A stretch of DNA of 64,000 bases from Clostridiales bacterium (GCA_012728435.1 JAAYFC010000068.1:1-64000), one strand, 5' to 3'; counted from the stretch's first letter, positions 20,145 to 29,597 are shown. Numbers and translations are program-made. The notes: generated by a model not told the origin, from the letters alone.

Positions 20145-21149
20145 TTACGGCTGGTATAGACCCAGCTTCTTGTATACCTTGCGCAGGGTGCGCAAGGCCA
20201 GGTATTGAGCCCGCTCTGCGTTGCGCTTCAGGGTATCTGCCATATAGGCCTTGTCAGCCATCAAGGCCTGGTAACGGGCCTGGATGGGTTCCAGGGTTGC
20301 CACAACCACCTCTGCCGTTTCCTCCTTGAGCTTGCCATAGCCCTGGCCGGAAAGGCGGGTGGTGAGGGCATCCATGGATTCCCCGGACAGAACCGAGAGG
20401 ATGGCCAGGAGGTTGGACACCCCGGGCTTGTTTTCCGGATCAAAGCGGATCTCGCCATCGGAATCCGTCACCGCACGGCGCAGCTTGCGCCGCACCACCT
20501 CCGGCTTGTCCAGCATGGAAACCAGGCTGTCCTCCGGATCGGATTTGGACATCTTTTTCTCCGGCTCGGTGAGGCTCATGATTTTGGCGGTTTCCTTGGG
20601 GATGTGGGGTTCTGGCACCACAAACACACCAGGGTGCAAGGCATTAAAGCGTTGCGCGATGTCCCGGGTGATTTCCAGGTGCTGTTTCTGGTCAGCCCCC
20701 ACCGGCACCAGGTTGGCTTGGTACAGAAGGATGTCCGCCGCCATGAGCACCGGGTAGGTGAACAGGCCGGCATTGATGTTATCGCTGTGCTTTCTGGATT
20801 TGTCCTTAAACTGGGTCATGCGGCCCAGCTCCCCCATGTAGGTGAAGCAGTTGAGGATCCAGGCCAGTTCTGCGTGCTGGGGCACATGGCTTTGGCAGTA
20901 GATGATGCTTTCCTCCGGGTTTAAGCCGCAGGCAATGTACAGGGCCGCCAGCTCCAGGGTGTTGCTGCGCAGGACCGCCGGGTTCTGCCGCACTGTCAGG
21001 GCGTGGAGGTCTACGATGGAGAACAGGCAGTCATAATCCTTTTCCAGCAGGGTGAAGTTGCGCATGGAGCCGATAAAATTGCCCAGGGTGATATGCCCGG
21101 AGGGCTGGATGCCGGAAAACAGCACCGGCTTTCTGGTAGTGTCGCTCAT
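20145..21149 (-). CDS. trpS: tryptophanyl-tRNA synthetase
   Basis: 334 aa class I synthetase. The HIGH-like motif is PSGHITLGN (about 12-20) and the KMSKS loop is KKMSKSDPEDS (about 190-200). The ATG at 21149 has AAAGGAC upstream. No T-box leader is visible: the gene is only 24 bp from the kbl stop and is probably read through from tdh-kbl. Confidence 0.95.
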   Translation of the reverse strand: MSDTTRKPVLFSGIQPSGHITLGNFIGSMRNFTLLEKDYDCLFSIVDLHALTVRQNPAVLRSNTLELAALYIACGLNPEESIIYCQSHVPQHAELAWILNCFTYMGELGRMTQFKDKSRKHSDNINAGLFTYPVLMAADILLYQANLVPVGADQKQHLEITRDIAQRFNALHPGVFVVPEPHIPKETAKIMSLTEPEKKMSKSDPEDSLVSMLDKPEVVRRKLRRAVTDSDGEIRFDPENKPGVSNLLAILSVLSGESMDALTTRLSGQGYGKLKEETAEVVVATLEPIQARYQALMADKAYMADTLKRNAERAQYLALRTLRKVYKKLGLYQP

Positions 21150-21173
21150 GGGGAGTCCTTTCAAGAGGTGATT

Positions 21174-22364
21174 TTACAGGTTCATTTCCGCTTTCACCAG
21201 ACGGAAGGCCTCCACGGCCTTGTCCAGGTCTTCTTGGCTGTGGGCAGCGGAAATCTGGGTACGGATGCGTGCCTTGCCCATGGGGACAACAGGGTAACTA
21301 AAGGCAATCACATACACGCCGTGAGCCAGCATCCTGGCGGCCATCTCCTGCGCGACATGCGCATCATACAACATCACAGGCACGATGGGATGCTCACCCG
21401 GCAGCATATCAAAGCCCAGTTTGCTCATCTTTTCACGGAAATACTGCGCATTCTCATGCACCTTGTCGCGCAGCTGTGTGGAGGCTTCCAGCAGGTCCAA
21501 CGTCTTTAAGGTTGCCGAGCAAATAGCCGGGGCTAAGGTATTGGAGAACAGGTAGGGCCTGGAGCGCTGTCGCAGCAGATCCACGATGGGCTGACGGGCA
21601 GCGGTAAAGCCGCCGGAGGCCCCGCCTAAAGCCTTGCCAAAGGTGCTGGTGATAATGTCTACGCGTCCCATCACACCGCAGGCTTCATGCGTGCCGCGGC
21701 CAGTTTCGCCGATAAACCCAGTGGCATGGCTGTCATCCACCATGACCAGGGCGTCATATTTTTCTGCCAGGTCGCAGATTTGCTCCAGCTTGGCCAAATA
21801 GCCATCCATGGAGAACACGCCGTCTGTTGCGATTAAGCGGATACGGCTGTCCTGGGTGTCCTTTAAATGCTGCTCCAGTTCTGCCATGTCGCTGTTTTTG
21901 TAGCGCAAACGTTGTGCCTTGCACAGACGAATCCCATCGATGATGGAGGCGTGGTTCAATTCATCGGAGATGACCGCGTCCTCTGCCGTCAGCAGGGTTT
22001 CAAAAAGGCCGCCGTTGGCGTCAAAGCAAGAGGAATACAGGATGACATCATCCATCTGCAAGAAGTTGGCCAGGCGCTGCTCCAGCTGCTTGTGGATTAG
22101 CTGCGTGCCACAGATAAAGCGGACGCTGGACAGGCCAAAGCCCCATGCTTCATATGCGTTGCGCGCTGCCTGGATGACCCGATAATCATTGGATAAGCCC
22201 AGGTAGTTATTGGCGCAGAGGTTTAAGACACCCTGGCTTTGCGTGGTATTAATCCGGCTCATCTGCGGCGTGGTGATGACGCGTTCCTCACGCCAGGTGC
22301 CTGCCTTGCGGATGTCCTCCAACTGACCCTGGTAGACGGATAATGCCTTTTTCTGTTTGCTCAT
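21174..22364 (-). CDS. kbl: glycine C-acetyltransferase (2-amino-3-ketobutyrate CoA ligase)
   Basis: 396 aa PLP enzyme of the alpha-oxoamine synthase family. It cleaves 2-amino-3-ketobutyrate with CoA into glycine and acetyl-CoA. The PLP-binding Lys lies in [13 protein letters not shown] (about 240-252), and [16 protein letters not shown] (about 207-222) binds the cofactor. Upstream is tdh, which makes its substrate. Full length for the family. Confidence 0.95.
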   Translation of the reverse strand: MSKQKKALSVYQGQLEDIRKAGTWREERVITTPQMSRINTTQSQGVLNLCANNYLGLSNDYRVIQAARNAYEAWGFGLSSVRFICGTQLIHKQLEQRLANFLQMDDVILYSSCFDANGGLFETLLTAEDAVISDELNHASIIDGIRLCKAQRLRYKNSDMAELEQHLKDTQDSRIRLIATDGVFSMDGYLAKLEQICDLAEKYDALVMVDDSHATGFIGETGRGTHEACGVMGRVDIITSTFGKALGGASGGFTAARQPIVDLLRQRSRPYLFSNTLAPAICSATLKTLDLLEASTQLRDKVHENAQYFREKMSKLGFDMLPGEHPIVPVMLYDAHVAQEMAARMLAHGVYVIAFSYPVVPMGKARIRTQISAAHSQEDLDKAVEAFRLVKAEMNL

Positions 22365-22401
22365 GGTTGTATCCCTTCTGTTTTATTGCGGTAATGGTTT
22401 A

Positions 22402-23436
22402 TTATTTGCTCCACTCAAGAATAATCTTGCCGCTCTCGCCGGTATTCATGATGCGGAAGGCTTCCTCAAACTGGCTGTAGTGGAAACGGTGGGTAATCAG
22501 CGGCCGTAAATCCAGACCCGCTTGCACCATGGCGGCCATCTTGTACCAGGTTTCGTACATCTTCCGGCCATAGATGCCCTGCATGTTGAGCCCTTTGAAG
22601 ATAAAAGTATCCAGATCAATCTGGGGCTGTTTGCCAAACAAGCCCAAGAGGGCAATCTGGCCGCCGTTGCGCATCACAGACAGCATTTGCTTGAGCGCTA
22701 CTTCAGCGCCGGACATCTCAAGCCCAACGTCAAAGCCTTCTACCATCTTCAGTTCCTGCATCACATCAGCCAAGTTTTCTTTTGTGACATTGACCGTGCG
22801 CGTCGCACCCAATTTTTTCGCTAAGTCGAGCCTGTAGTCCTTCAGATCGGTAATGACGACATGCCGCGCGCCGTTCTGGCGGCAGATGGCAGCAGCCATC
22901 ACACCAATGGGACCGGCACCCGTGATGAGCACATCCTCCCCCACCACGTCATACATCAAGGCGGTATGGGTCGCATTGCCAAAGGCATCAAAGAAAGATA
23001 CCACTTCTTCGTCTAAATCTTCGCTGATGGGGATGCAGTTGGAGGCGGGGATGCACAGATACTCCGCGAACGCGCCATTGCGGTTAACACCCACACCTTC
23101 GGTAAACTTACACCATTGCCCGCGACCGGCACGGCAGTTGCGGCATTGGCCGCAGACAAGATGCCCTTCGCCGGAGACCGTCTGACCAACTTCAAAATGC
23201 TTCACACTGCTGCCGATTTCGGCAATTTCACCCACATACTCATGCCCGATGACAATCGGTGGGTTGATATGCGCCTGACTCCAGGCGTCCCAGTTGTAAA
23301 TATGCAAGTCTGTTCCGCAGATGGCGGTCTTGTGGATTTTAATCAGCACCTCATCCGGTCCTGGTACTGGGCGCTCTACCTGTTTGAGCACCAAACCCGG
23401 CTGCGCAGCCTGTTTTACCAAAGCATCCATCAACAT
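22402..23436 (-). CDS. tdh: L-threonine 3-dehydrogenase
   Basis: 344 aa zinc medium-chain dehydrogenase oxidising threonine to 2-amino-3-ketobutyrate with NAD+. The catalytic zinc site includes the Cys in ICGTDLHIYNWDAW and His/Glu in GHEYVGE. The structural zinc cluster is CGQCRNCRAGRGQWC (about 97-111). NAD is bound by GAGPIGVMA (about 172-180). The ATG lies 9 bp after AAGGAGG. Together with kbl this is a complete threonine-to-glycine route. Confidence 0.95.
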   Translation of the reverse strand: MLMDALVKQAAQPGLVLKQVERPVPGPDEVLIKIHKTAICGTDLHIYNWDAWSQAHINPPIVIGHEYVGEIAEIGSSVKHFEVGQTVSGEGHLVCGQCRNCRAGRGQWCKFTEGVGVNRNGAFAEYLCIPASNCIPISEDLDEEVVSFFDAFGNATHTALMYDVVGEDVLITGAGPIGVMAAAICRQNGARHVVITDLKDYRLDLAKKLGATRTVNVTKENLADVMQELKMVEGFDVGLEMSGAEVALKQMLSVMRNGGQIALLGLFGKQPQIDLDTFIFKGLNMQGIYGRKMYETWYKMAAMVQAGLDLRPLITHRFHYSQFEEAFRIMNTGESGKIILEWSK

Positions 23437-23525
23437 GAAGATAGAACCTCCTTCAAATACTTACGTGCCGATACTTTCGGGCACAAATGAACGACACAAG
23501 CACTCAGTGCTGTTGGTGCCTGCCC

Positions 23526-24569
23526 TCACCCCCTGGCATGGCTGTACACAACAAAGGAATTGTCCAGGAAGGTCATGTGCAGGTTAAACTCATGCTCTTT
23601 CATATACGGGAAATCCACTTCCAGCACCAGGCAGACATCTTCTTCGCCCTGGGGGTCAAAATACGCGATGCGAAAGGAGGACTGATAGCTAAACAAGAGC
23701 CTGTTTTTCTCAATATAGCCGCCCCCGGTGCTGCCCTGCTCCGCATTTTCCTTTCGGGAAAACTCTAGCAGCTCCTCAAGTGTTCCCTTGAATTCCCTCA
23801 CACGCAGGGTGACTGATTCATCCGCGTTTGTAAACCGCAGCAGCTCACCCTCTTGTGGGTCTACTTGTGTTAAGAAATCTGGATACTGAAACTCATAGCG
23901 GTTTTTATCGACATAATGGGCCATCTTCGATTCTGTATAGCGTTCCGGGGTTGCGAAGCTGGCCAGGGAAAAACCAACCAGGGAATCAGCATCAGGCTTT
24001 AAGCGCAAACCAATGTGCGCAAGCCAGGTCAGGCTGTCTTCCGGCGCGTCCATAGCAGAAGCGATGATCCCGCTGAGGCGGTAGACGTCCGCAAATACCA
24101 GCAACTCCTCCTCATCCAGCGCGATGTCGTAGATATGTGTGCCGATAAAATCCCCAGGATTAACCAAATCAAAGGTGACCTTGCCTTCCGAAAGCTGAAG
24201 GCCCGGGTATTCTGCCTGTGTAAAAGCGGGCAAATCCTGCGCATAAAAGAGGCGTTTGATGATGTCTTGCGCTTCCTTCAGGTCCATCTGCGCGATGCCT
24301 TCCTGGTTCTCAATGACAATCAGGTGGTTCTTGACTGCTTCGTACAGCAATCCCTGAATCAGGACGGGCTCTGGTACGGTTCCGTTGCGAAACACACGGA
24401 TGTCCTGCTTGATGGCGGCCGCCGCGGTTGCGTCACACAGCGCTTGGATTTGCTCGATTAGTTCTGGGTTAGTTTTAACGATTGTACTAAGGTCGCGCGA
24501 TGGCGCCGCATACACGGAAAAACTAAACAGCAAACAGACAACAAAAACAAACACAAAGAATTTTTTCAT
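23526..24569 (-). CDS. secreted protein of unknown function
   Basis: 347 aa not recognised. A clear signal peptide (MKK, hydrophobic 4-20, cleavage near YAA-PS) puts the mature protein outside the membrane; there is no lipobox. The mature part is acidic and mixed alpha/beta, with the segment around 235-270 having a rhythmic polar/nonpolar pattern. It follows the thioredoxin-reductase-like gene with an ATGA overlap and a TAGGAG ribosome site. A small imperfect hairpin lies in the 89-bp spacer that follows. No metal or catalytic motif seen. Confidence 0.7.
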   Translation of the reverse strand: MKKFFVFVFVVCLLFSFSVYAAPSRDLSTIVKTNPELIEQIQALCDATAAAAIKQDIRVFRNGTVPEPVLIQGLLYEAVKNHLIVIENQEGIAQMDLKEAQDIIKRLFYAQDLPAFTQAEYPGLQLSEGKVTFDLVNPGDFIGTHIYDIALDEEELLVFADVYRLSGIIASAMDAPEDSLTWLAHIGLRLKPDADSLVGFSLASFATPERYTESKMAHYVDKNRYEFQYPDFLTQVDPQEGELLRFTNADESVTLRVREFKGTLEELLEFSRKENAEQGSTGGGYIEKNRLLFSYQSSFRIAYFDPQGEEDVCLVLEVDFPYMKEHEFNLHMTFLDNSFVVYSHARG

Positions 24570-25441
24570 GAACTTACTCCTATACTCGTAGCGCTCTTTT
24601 TTGTTAGGTAGCGGGCGGCAGCCAAAACGGCGATGTTGCCCTCCCCCGCCGCCTTGGCAGCCTGCAGCGGCGCGCCTGCAATATCCCCTGCGGCATAAAC
24701 GCCCGGAATGCTGGTCATCAGATCGCTGTCCAGGACTAGCTTGTTGCCCTGCACCTCAACCTCCGGAATCAATTGCGTCATGGCAACCGCGGGACGCAAG
24801 ACAAAAACGCCGTCAGCGGACACCTCTCCCTCATTGGTGGTAAGAACAATCTGTTCGCCAACGGCTTTTAAGGACAGCGGATTGCCTGGCAGCTGTGTGA
24901 TGGCCTCCGGTAGTTCGCTGGTGTCGTGCGGACGTTCTTTTACATAGAGCACCTTGGCCAAGGTGGACAGGTACATCGCCTCTTCAATCGCCTCGTGATC
25001 AGACGCGATGACCAGCACCGTGCCGCCCCGGTAAAACATGCCGTCACAGGTAGCGCAGTAGCTGACGCCCTGACCGACCAGTTCCTCCTCGCCTTCCAGC
25101 ATGCGCACGCGCGCTGTGCCCATGGCCAGGATGACAGACTTGCCCATGAAGAGGTCATTTCCCGCCAAGACAGAAAAGTTGTCGCCCAGGGGCATCACCC
25201 TGCGCACCAAAGCACGGGTAAGCTCTGCCCCCATACTGCTTGCATGGTTGCGCAAGTGCTGCAATAAATCAGGCCCTGCCACGTGCGGGAAGCCTGGGTA
25301 GTTGTCAATCAATTTGGTTTTGCCCAACGCACCGTCCCCCGCGTAGAGCACCAGTGTAGTCAGATTGCGCTGACGTGCGGTAATCGCGGCGGAGCAGCCC
25401 GCCACCCCGCCGCCAATAATAATCAGATCATACTCATTCAA
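24566..25441 (-). CDS. thioredoxin-reductase-like FAD/NAD(P)-dependent oxidoreductase
   Basis: 291 aa flavoprotein. FAD-binding GGGVAGCSAA near 10-19, redox CATC in SYCATCDGMFY (about 127-137), second nucleotide-binding region, and the C-terminal GVYAAGDIAGAPLQAAKAAGEGN (about 247-269) that closes on FAD. It is shorter than a canonical TrxB (about 305-315 aa) and the second Rossmann motif reads VLVIASDHEAIEEA without the usual GGGDSA, so NADPH specificity is doubtful; a ferredoxin-dependent flavin thioredoxin reductase is possible. Start is TTG at 25441 with GGAGGT 8 nt upstream. Confidence 0.82.
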   Translation of the reverse strand: MNEYDLIIIGGGVAGCSAAITARQRNLTTLVLYAGDGALGKTKLIDNYPGFPHVAGPDLLQHLRNHASSMGAELTRALVRRVMPLGDNFSVLAGNDLFMGKSVILAMGTARVRMLEGEEELVGQGVSYCATCDGMFYRGGTVLVIASDHEAIEEAMYLSTLAKVLYVKERPHDTSELPEAITQLPGNPLSLKAVGEQIVLTTNEGEVSADGVFVLRPAVAMTQLIPEVEVQGNKLVLDSDLMTSIPGVYAAGDIAGAPLQAAKAAGEGNIAVLAAARYLTKKSATSIGVSS

Positions 25442-26750
25442 GGATGCTTACCTCCACCCACTCAATGCGCCTGCCCTGCACGCTTTCCACCTGGAAACGC
25501 ACACCGTCGCACTCAACCACCGGTTGGCTGCCATCCTCCGGGATGCTGGACATCTGGCTTAAAATCAGCCCGCCAATGGTGTCGTATTCTTCGTTAATCG
25601 GCAGCTCCAGGCCGCTTTTCTCGTTAAAGGTCTCCACGTCCAGGGTGCCCGATACACGCCAGCTGCCCTCCGCGGTTTGTTCAAACTCCTGCTGATCTTG
25701 CGGGTCATACTCGTCATAGATGTTGCCCACAATCTCTTCCAGCAGGTCTTCCATGGTGATGAGGCCGCTAGTGCCGCCGTACTCATCCACAACGATTGCC
25801 ATGTGGAACTTGTTTAACTGCATATCGCGAAAGAGCAGGTCCGTCCTGACGGTCTCCGGCACAAAGCGCGCTGGCCGAATAATCTCCCTGAGGGGCAGCG
25901 GCTGCTTCTTTTGCAGGTTCAGCAAAAATTCACGGGTACTGACTGTTCCGATGATGTGATCCAAATCCTCTTCATATACTGGAAAGCGGGACAGGCCGGT
26001 CTTGTCAATCAACTCGATGATCTCTTCCTTGCTGTCCTCTGCCCAGATGGTGTACATGTCCGTACGATGCGTCATGCACTCAGCGGCGGACATATTGTTA
26101 AACTCAAAGACGTTCTTGATCATCTCGCGCTCAGCCTGTTCAATCGCGCCTTTCTCCTCGCCCACGTCCACCAGCATGCGGATCTCGTCCTCGGTAATCT
26201 CTGGGGTGGGCAGCATGACGTCCACCTTAAACAGCTTTAAAATGAAGATGGACAGCTTATCCAGCGCGATGCTCATTGGCTTAAAGAAACTGTTAATGCG
26301 GTGCGCAGGGCCAAAGAGGATGCGTGCAGTCGCGCGGGGCTTATACAGAGCAAAACGCCGCGGCAAAAGCACTGCCAGCAATTGGAAGAGGAAGGTCATC
26401 ACAATGAGCATCACCAAAGAGATGAGCGCTGTTAACACAGTTGAATGCAGAAATGTCCAACCCCAAACCGCCTGCGCGTGCGCAGAAAATGGCAAGGCGT
26501 AGGACCAGATGGTGATGCTGGCCACCATCATCACCAAAAGCAGCATGCATACCCGGATACCGGACGGCATCAGCACCAGGCTGGCTGCCCGGGCTTCCAA
26601 TGAATCCGCTTGCTCATCGCTTGCTTCCAGTGCATGGCGGTGGCTAAAACTGAGGTGCTGCGCGGCCGCCTCTGCGGCGCACAACAAGGCATACAACAGG
26701 ATAAAAACCAGTTGGAGAATTACCATCAAGCCGGAAGGCTCAGAATCCAT
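25434..26750 (-). CDS. HlyC/CorC family protein with CBS pair
   Basis: 438 aa. N-terminal CNNM membrane domain (about 1-180, four helices), a CBS pair (about 200-325) and a C-terminal CorC_HlyC domain (about 345-430, GLILSQMSSIPEDG). The helical MVDVGEEKGAIEQAEREMI linker is typical. Such proteins act in Mg2+ or cobalt efflux. The ATG at 26750 has GGGGAG 10 nt upstream. First gene of a three-gene leftward unit. Confidence 0.85.
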   Translation of the reverse strand: MDSEPSGLMVILQLVFILLYALLCAAEAAAQHLSFSHRHALEASDEQADSLEARAASLVLMPSGIRVCMLLLVMMVASITIWSYALPFSAHAQAVWGWTFLHSTVLTALISLVMLIVMTFLFQLLAVLLPRRFALYKPRATARILFGPAHRINSFFKPMSIALDKLSIFILKLFKVDVMLPTPEITEDEIRMLVDVGEEKGAIEQAEREMIKNVFEFNNMSAAECMTHRTDMYTIWAEDSKEEIIELIDKTGLSRFPVYEEDLDHIIGTVSTREFLLNLQKKQPLPLREIIRPARFVPETVRTDLLFRDMQLNKFHMAIVVDEYGGTSGLITMEDLLEEIVGNIYDEYDPQDQQEFEQTAEGSWRVSGTLDVETFNEKSGLELPINEEYDTIGGLILSQMSSIPEDGSQPVVECDGVRFQVESVQGRRIEWVEVSILE

Positions 26751-26850
26751 AAGGCACAAACTCCCCTTTCTGCACAGATTATAACACAAAAGCTTGGTTT
26801 TTGTAACCGGTTTCGCGCTGGTACAAGCTTTGCATTGCTGTTCGAACAAC

Positions 26851-26879
26851 TTGTCGTCTCCCCTTTGCTATGGTACGAT
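26851..26879 (+). promoter_or_regulatory. promoter of the DUF5685/J-domain unit
   Basis: -35 TTGTCG (26851-26856), 17-bp spacer, -10 TACGAT (26874-26879). The same -10 variant with a 17-bp spacer is used before xpt at 28949. The rest of the 26751-26967 spacer shows nothing else. Confidence 0.4.
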
Positions 26880-26967
26880 ACTGTCCGTATTTTAATGTGC
26901 GCTTCATGATTTATTCACAGGTATCTGGCACAATGAAAACACGCGGATTGAAAGGGTGGAATGGCTG

Positions 26968-27783
26968 ATGTTTGGGTATGTGGTCGCCAATGTGGACGCG
27001 CTGAGTGCCTTTGATAAGGAGCGCTACCGCGCGGTGTATTGCGGGCTGTGCAAAGCCTTGGGACAGGAGCATGGCCGCTTGGGACGCCTGACCCTCACCT
27101 ATGACATGACCTTTTTAATCCTCCTGCTCAGTTCCCTTGACCAAATGGAGTTTGCGGAGATCGCTTCCTTCCGCTGCATGCTCCACCCCTTACAAAAACG
27201 GGATGCTTTTATCAACAAGCACACCCGCTACGTCGCGGATATGAATGTAATGCTGGCGTACCACCAACGCATGGACGACTGGGAGGATGACCGCAAGGCA
27301 AGCGCCTTTTTCCAGGCGAAGGCCTTGGGCAATAAGATAGAGGCCTTGAAGGAAAAATATCCCAAACAAACCCAAGCGATTGTACAGGGGCTGGCTACAC
27401 TTTCAAGCATGGAAAGCGATGGTGAAACCAATCCGGATTTGCCAGCCGCAGTCTTTGGCAGCATGCTGGGCATGGTCTTTGTCCCGGAAGGGCATGAGAA
27501 CGCGGCTATGCTGTATGATTTTGGCGACAAGCTGGGCCGTTTTATTTATTTGATGGACGCCGCTGTGGATTTGAAAACAGACCTGAAAAAAATGAAGTAC
27601 AACCCGCTGATTATGGTGCCCAGCGACCGGCATTTTGAACTGTTGCAGATGCTGATGGCGGACTGCGTGGGAGCGTATGAAGCCCTGCCGATTATTAAGG
27701 ACAAGAAGCTGATGGACAACATCCTCTACTCCGGCGTGTGGTCGCGCTTTCCTGCCCGTCGTAAAGAGGAGGGGACAGCATGA
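26968..27783 (+). CDS. DUF5685 family protein
   Basis: 271 aa cytosolic, largely alpha-helical. YCGLCKALG near 22-30 and RCMLHP near 70-75 are the striking Cys/His-containing segments; two helical blocks carry aspartate-rich stretches such as QRMDDWEDDR (about 96-105) and YLMDAAVDLKTD (about 196-207). These Asp repeats are reminiscent of, but not identical to, isoprenoid synthase folds. The function is not known. AAAGGGTGG precedes the ATG at 26968. It overlaps the J-domain gene by ATGA. Confidence 0.72.
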   Translation: MFGYVVANVDALSAFDKERYRAVYCGLCKALGQEHGRLGRLTLTYDMTFLILLLSSLDQMEFAEIASFRCMLHPLQKRDAFINKHTRYVADMNVMLAYHQRMDDWEDDRKASAFFQAKALGNKIEALKEKYPKQTQAIVQGLATLSSMESDGETNPDLPAAVFGSMLGMVFVPEGHENAAMLYDFGDKLGRFIYLMDAAVDLKTDLKKMKYNPLIMVPSDRHFELLQMLMADCVGAYEALPIIKDKKLMDNILYSGVWSRFPARRKEEGTA

Positions 27784-28436
27784 AAGATCCATATCAGGTG
27801 CTTGGCGTCTCCCGCGACGCGAGCGAACAGGAAATCACCGCTGCCTACCGGAAGCTGGCGAAGAAGTACCATCCAGACTTAAATCCAGGCGACGCGTCTG
27901 CACAAAAAAAGATGGCGGAAGTGAATGTCGCCTATGAGGAAATCAAGTCCGGCCGCGCCCGGTATCAGGATTATTCCAGGCCGCAGACAGGACCGCAGCA
28001 ACGCCCTTATGGCTATGGACAGTATGGTGGATTTGATCCCTTTGAGATGTTCAGGAACACATGGCAGCAAACACAACAACAACAGCAAGGTGCTTTTGAT
28101 GGCTTTGACCCGGTCAGGCGCTATATGAACGCGATGCGCTACAATGAAGCCCTCTACGCCTTAAGCCAGATAAAGGATCGTACCGCTGAATGGTACTATT
28201 TAAGTGCTGTCGCCAGCTTCAATCTGGGCAACAGGGTGACTGCCTTAAACCATATCGAAGAAGCAGTGCGCATGGCGCCAGATAACTACAACTATGTGCA
28301 AGCCCGCATGCAAATTCAAGGCAATGCCCAGCAGTACACACAGCGCAGCCAGATGTTTGGCATGCCCGACATCACAAGCCTGAACACCTTGTGCATGGGC
28401 CTGTGTTTGGCCAGGTTATGCTGCAGATGCCTTTAA
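27780..28436 (+). CDS. J-domain (DnaJ-like) co-chaperone with C-terminal helical repeats
   Basis: 218 aa. J domain 1-65 with the HPD triad in KKYHPDLNPGD, so it can stimulate an Hsp70. No zinc-finger or G/F domain of DnaJ follows; instead a Gln/Pro/Tyr-rich linker (about 70-105) with a Q-run leads into a TPR-like helical region (about 115-190, YNEALYALSQI...ALNHIEEAVRMAPDNYN). This is a type C J protein, probably with a specific client. It sits between DUF5685 and a membrane zinc-ribbon protein. Confidence 0.85.
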   Translation: MKDPYQVLGVSRDASEQEITAAYRKLAKKYHPDLNPGDASAQKKMAEVNVAYEEIKSGRARYQDYSRPQTGPQQRPYGYGQYGGFDPFEMFRNTWQQTQQQQQGAFDGFDPVRRYMNAMRYNEALYALSQIKDRTAEWYYLSAVASFNLGNRVTALNHIEEAVRMAPDNYNYVQARMQIQGNAQQYTQRSQMFGMPDITSLNTLCMGLCLARLCCRCL

Positions 28437-28453
28437 TGAAGGAAGGTTACCAG

Positions 28454-28867
28454 ATGAACTTGAATCACTTAAAATATCGTTTGGCCAATATGATGCGCGG
28501 CCGCTATGGGCCTGACGCGCTCTACCGCTTCTTGATGAGCAGTATGATCGTCTTCCTCATCATCAACCTCATCTTTCCCTCAGTGGTTTTCTACCTGCTC
28601 TCTCTTTTCTTTGGCGTGTTTGCCTTGTACCGCGTGATGTCCAGGCAGCACGCGCCCCGCGCAAAGGAAAACCAATCCTATCTGGCGCTGCGCAGCAAAA
28701 TTCAACAAGGATTCTTGCAGACAATCAACCGGTTTAAGGATCGCAAGACCCATCGGTACATAAACTGTCCTGCCTGCCGTCAAAGCCTGCGGCTGAAGCG
28801 CAAACAAGGCCTAAACCACATTAAATGCCCGATGTGCGGGAACGAGTTTGACATCAATATGCGCTAA
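28454..28867 (+). CDS. membrane protein with C-terminal zinc ribbon
   Basis: 137 aa not recognised as a named family. Two hydrophobic segments (about 25-45 and 46-60) are followed by a basic cytoplasmic region. The C-terminus holds a zinc ribbon: CPACRQ (about 107-112) and CPMCGNEF (about 125-132), the FYVE-like CxxC...CxxC spacing of rubredoxin-type knuckles. The ATG at 28454 has AAGGAAGG 7 nt upstream; the ATG at 28436 has none. Transcribed with the J-domain gene. Confidence 0.68.
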   Translation: MNLNHLKYRLANMMRGRYGPDALYRFLMSSMIVFLIINLIFPSVVFYLLSLFFGVFALYRVMSRQHAPRAKENQSYLALRSKIQQGFLQTINRFKDRKTHRYINCPACRQSLRLKRKQGLNHIKCPMCGNEFDINMR

Positions 28868-28902
28868 GCATTTGATTTAACCATTCAGATTGAATTGATT
28901 AC

Positions 28903-28928
28903 AAAGCGCCGGTGACCTGGCGTTTTTT
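28903..28928 (+). terminator. terminator of the DUF5685/J-domain unit
   Basis: Ten-pair hairpin (28903-28912 with 28917-28926) with the TTTTTT run beginning at 28923. It separates this unit from the xpt promoter 20 bp downstream. Confidence 0.7.
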
Positions 28929-28948
28929 GATTTTGTACGTAAAAGCAC

Positions 28949-28977
28949 TTGCAAAACCGCCCAAAATACTGTACGAT
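28949..28977 (+). promoter_or_regulatory. xpt operon promoter
   Basis: -35 TTGCAA (28949-28954), 17-bp spacer, -10 TACGAT (28972-28977). The leader to the xpt start is only about 35 nt, too short for a purine riboswitch, and none of its conserved elements are seen. Confidence 0.5.
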
Positions 28978-29018
28978 TTTGCCATCATCCTTATTAATGT
29001 TCGTGTTTTGGAGGGTGC

Positions 29019-29597
29019 ATGCAGGAGCTGCGGGAAGCGATTAAAAAGTATGGCGAGGGAATTGGCACTGACATCGTGAAGGTCAGCAGCTTCCTTAACC
29101 ACGGGCTCAACACAGCCCTGCTTTTTAAGATGGGAGAAAAAATCGCGCAGCATTTCGCGGGTGATAAGCCGGAGTTAATCCTGACGGTGGAGGCGTCCGG
29201 CATCGCACTGGCGATGACCACAGCCCATGCGCTGGGAAACCTGCCCGTTGTCTTTTGCAAAAAGACACCCGCTAAAAACCTGAACGAAGCATCCTACACC
29301 GCGGTTTGCACATCCTTCACACGCGGCACAAGCTATGTCATGCGCTGTGACAAAGCCCTGCTTGCCCCAGGCACCCGGGTGCTGATTGTGGACGATTTCC
29401 TGGCGAACGGGGAAGCTGTGCGGGGCTTGATGGACATCGTCCGTAAGGCCGGTGCCACAACCATTGGGGTGGCCATCGCCATTGAAAAGGGCTTTCAACC
29501 AGGCGGAAAACAGCTGCGGGAGCAAGGTGTCCCATTGCTTAGTTTGTCCATCGTCCGGGAAATCAGGAATGGCCACATCATCCTGGCGGATGATTAA
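29019..29597 (+). CDS. xpt: xanthine phosphoribosyltransferase
   Basis: 192 aa type I phosphoribosyltransferase converting xanthine (and guanine more weakly) plus PRPP to the nucleotide. The PRPP-binding motif VLIVDDFLANGEA (about 125-137) and the N-terminal IGTDIVKVSSFLNHG are characteristic of Xpt. First gene of a nucleoside salvage operon; 26 bp before the BMP solute-binding gene. GGAGGG lies just upstream of the ATG. Confidence 0.94.
   Translation: MQELREAIKKYGEGIGTDIVKVSSFLNHGLNTALLFKMGEKIAQHFAGDKPELILTVEASGIALAMTTAHALGNLPVVFCKKTPAKNLNEASYTAVCTSFTRGTSYVMRCDKALLAPGTRVLIVDDFLANGEAVRGLMDIVRKAGATTIGVAIAIEKGFQPGGKQLREQGVPLLSLSIVREIRNGHIILADD

Noticed and set aside
21150..21173. Possible T-box leader before trpS
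   Set aside because: Only 24 bp separate trpS from kbl, far too short for a T-box, and no T-box sequence was seen.
23437..23525. Small hairpins in the spacer before tdh
   Set aside because: Imperfect stems without T tracts; not enough for a terminator or riboswitch call.
28868..29018. Possible purine riboswitch upstream of xpt
   Set aside because: The leader after the promoter is only about 35 nt and none of the conserved riboswitch core elements are present; the hairpin here is the terminator of the previous unit.
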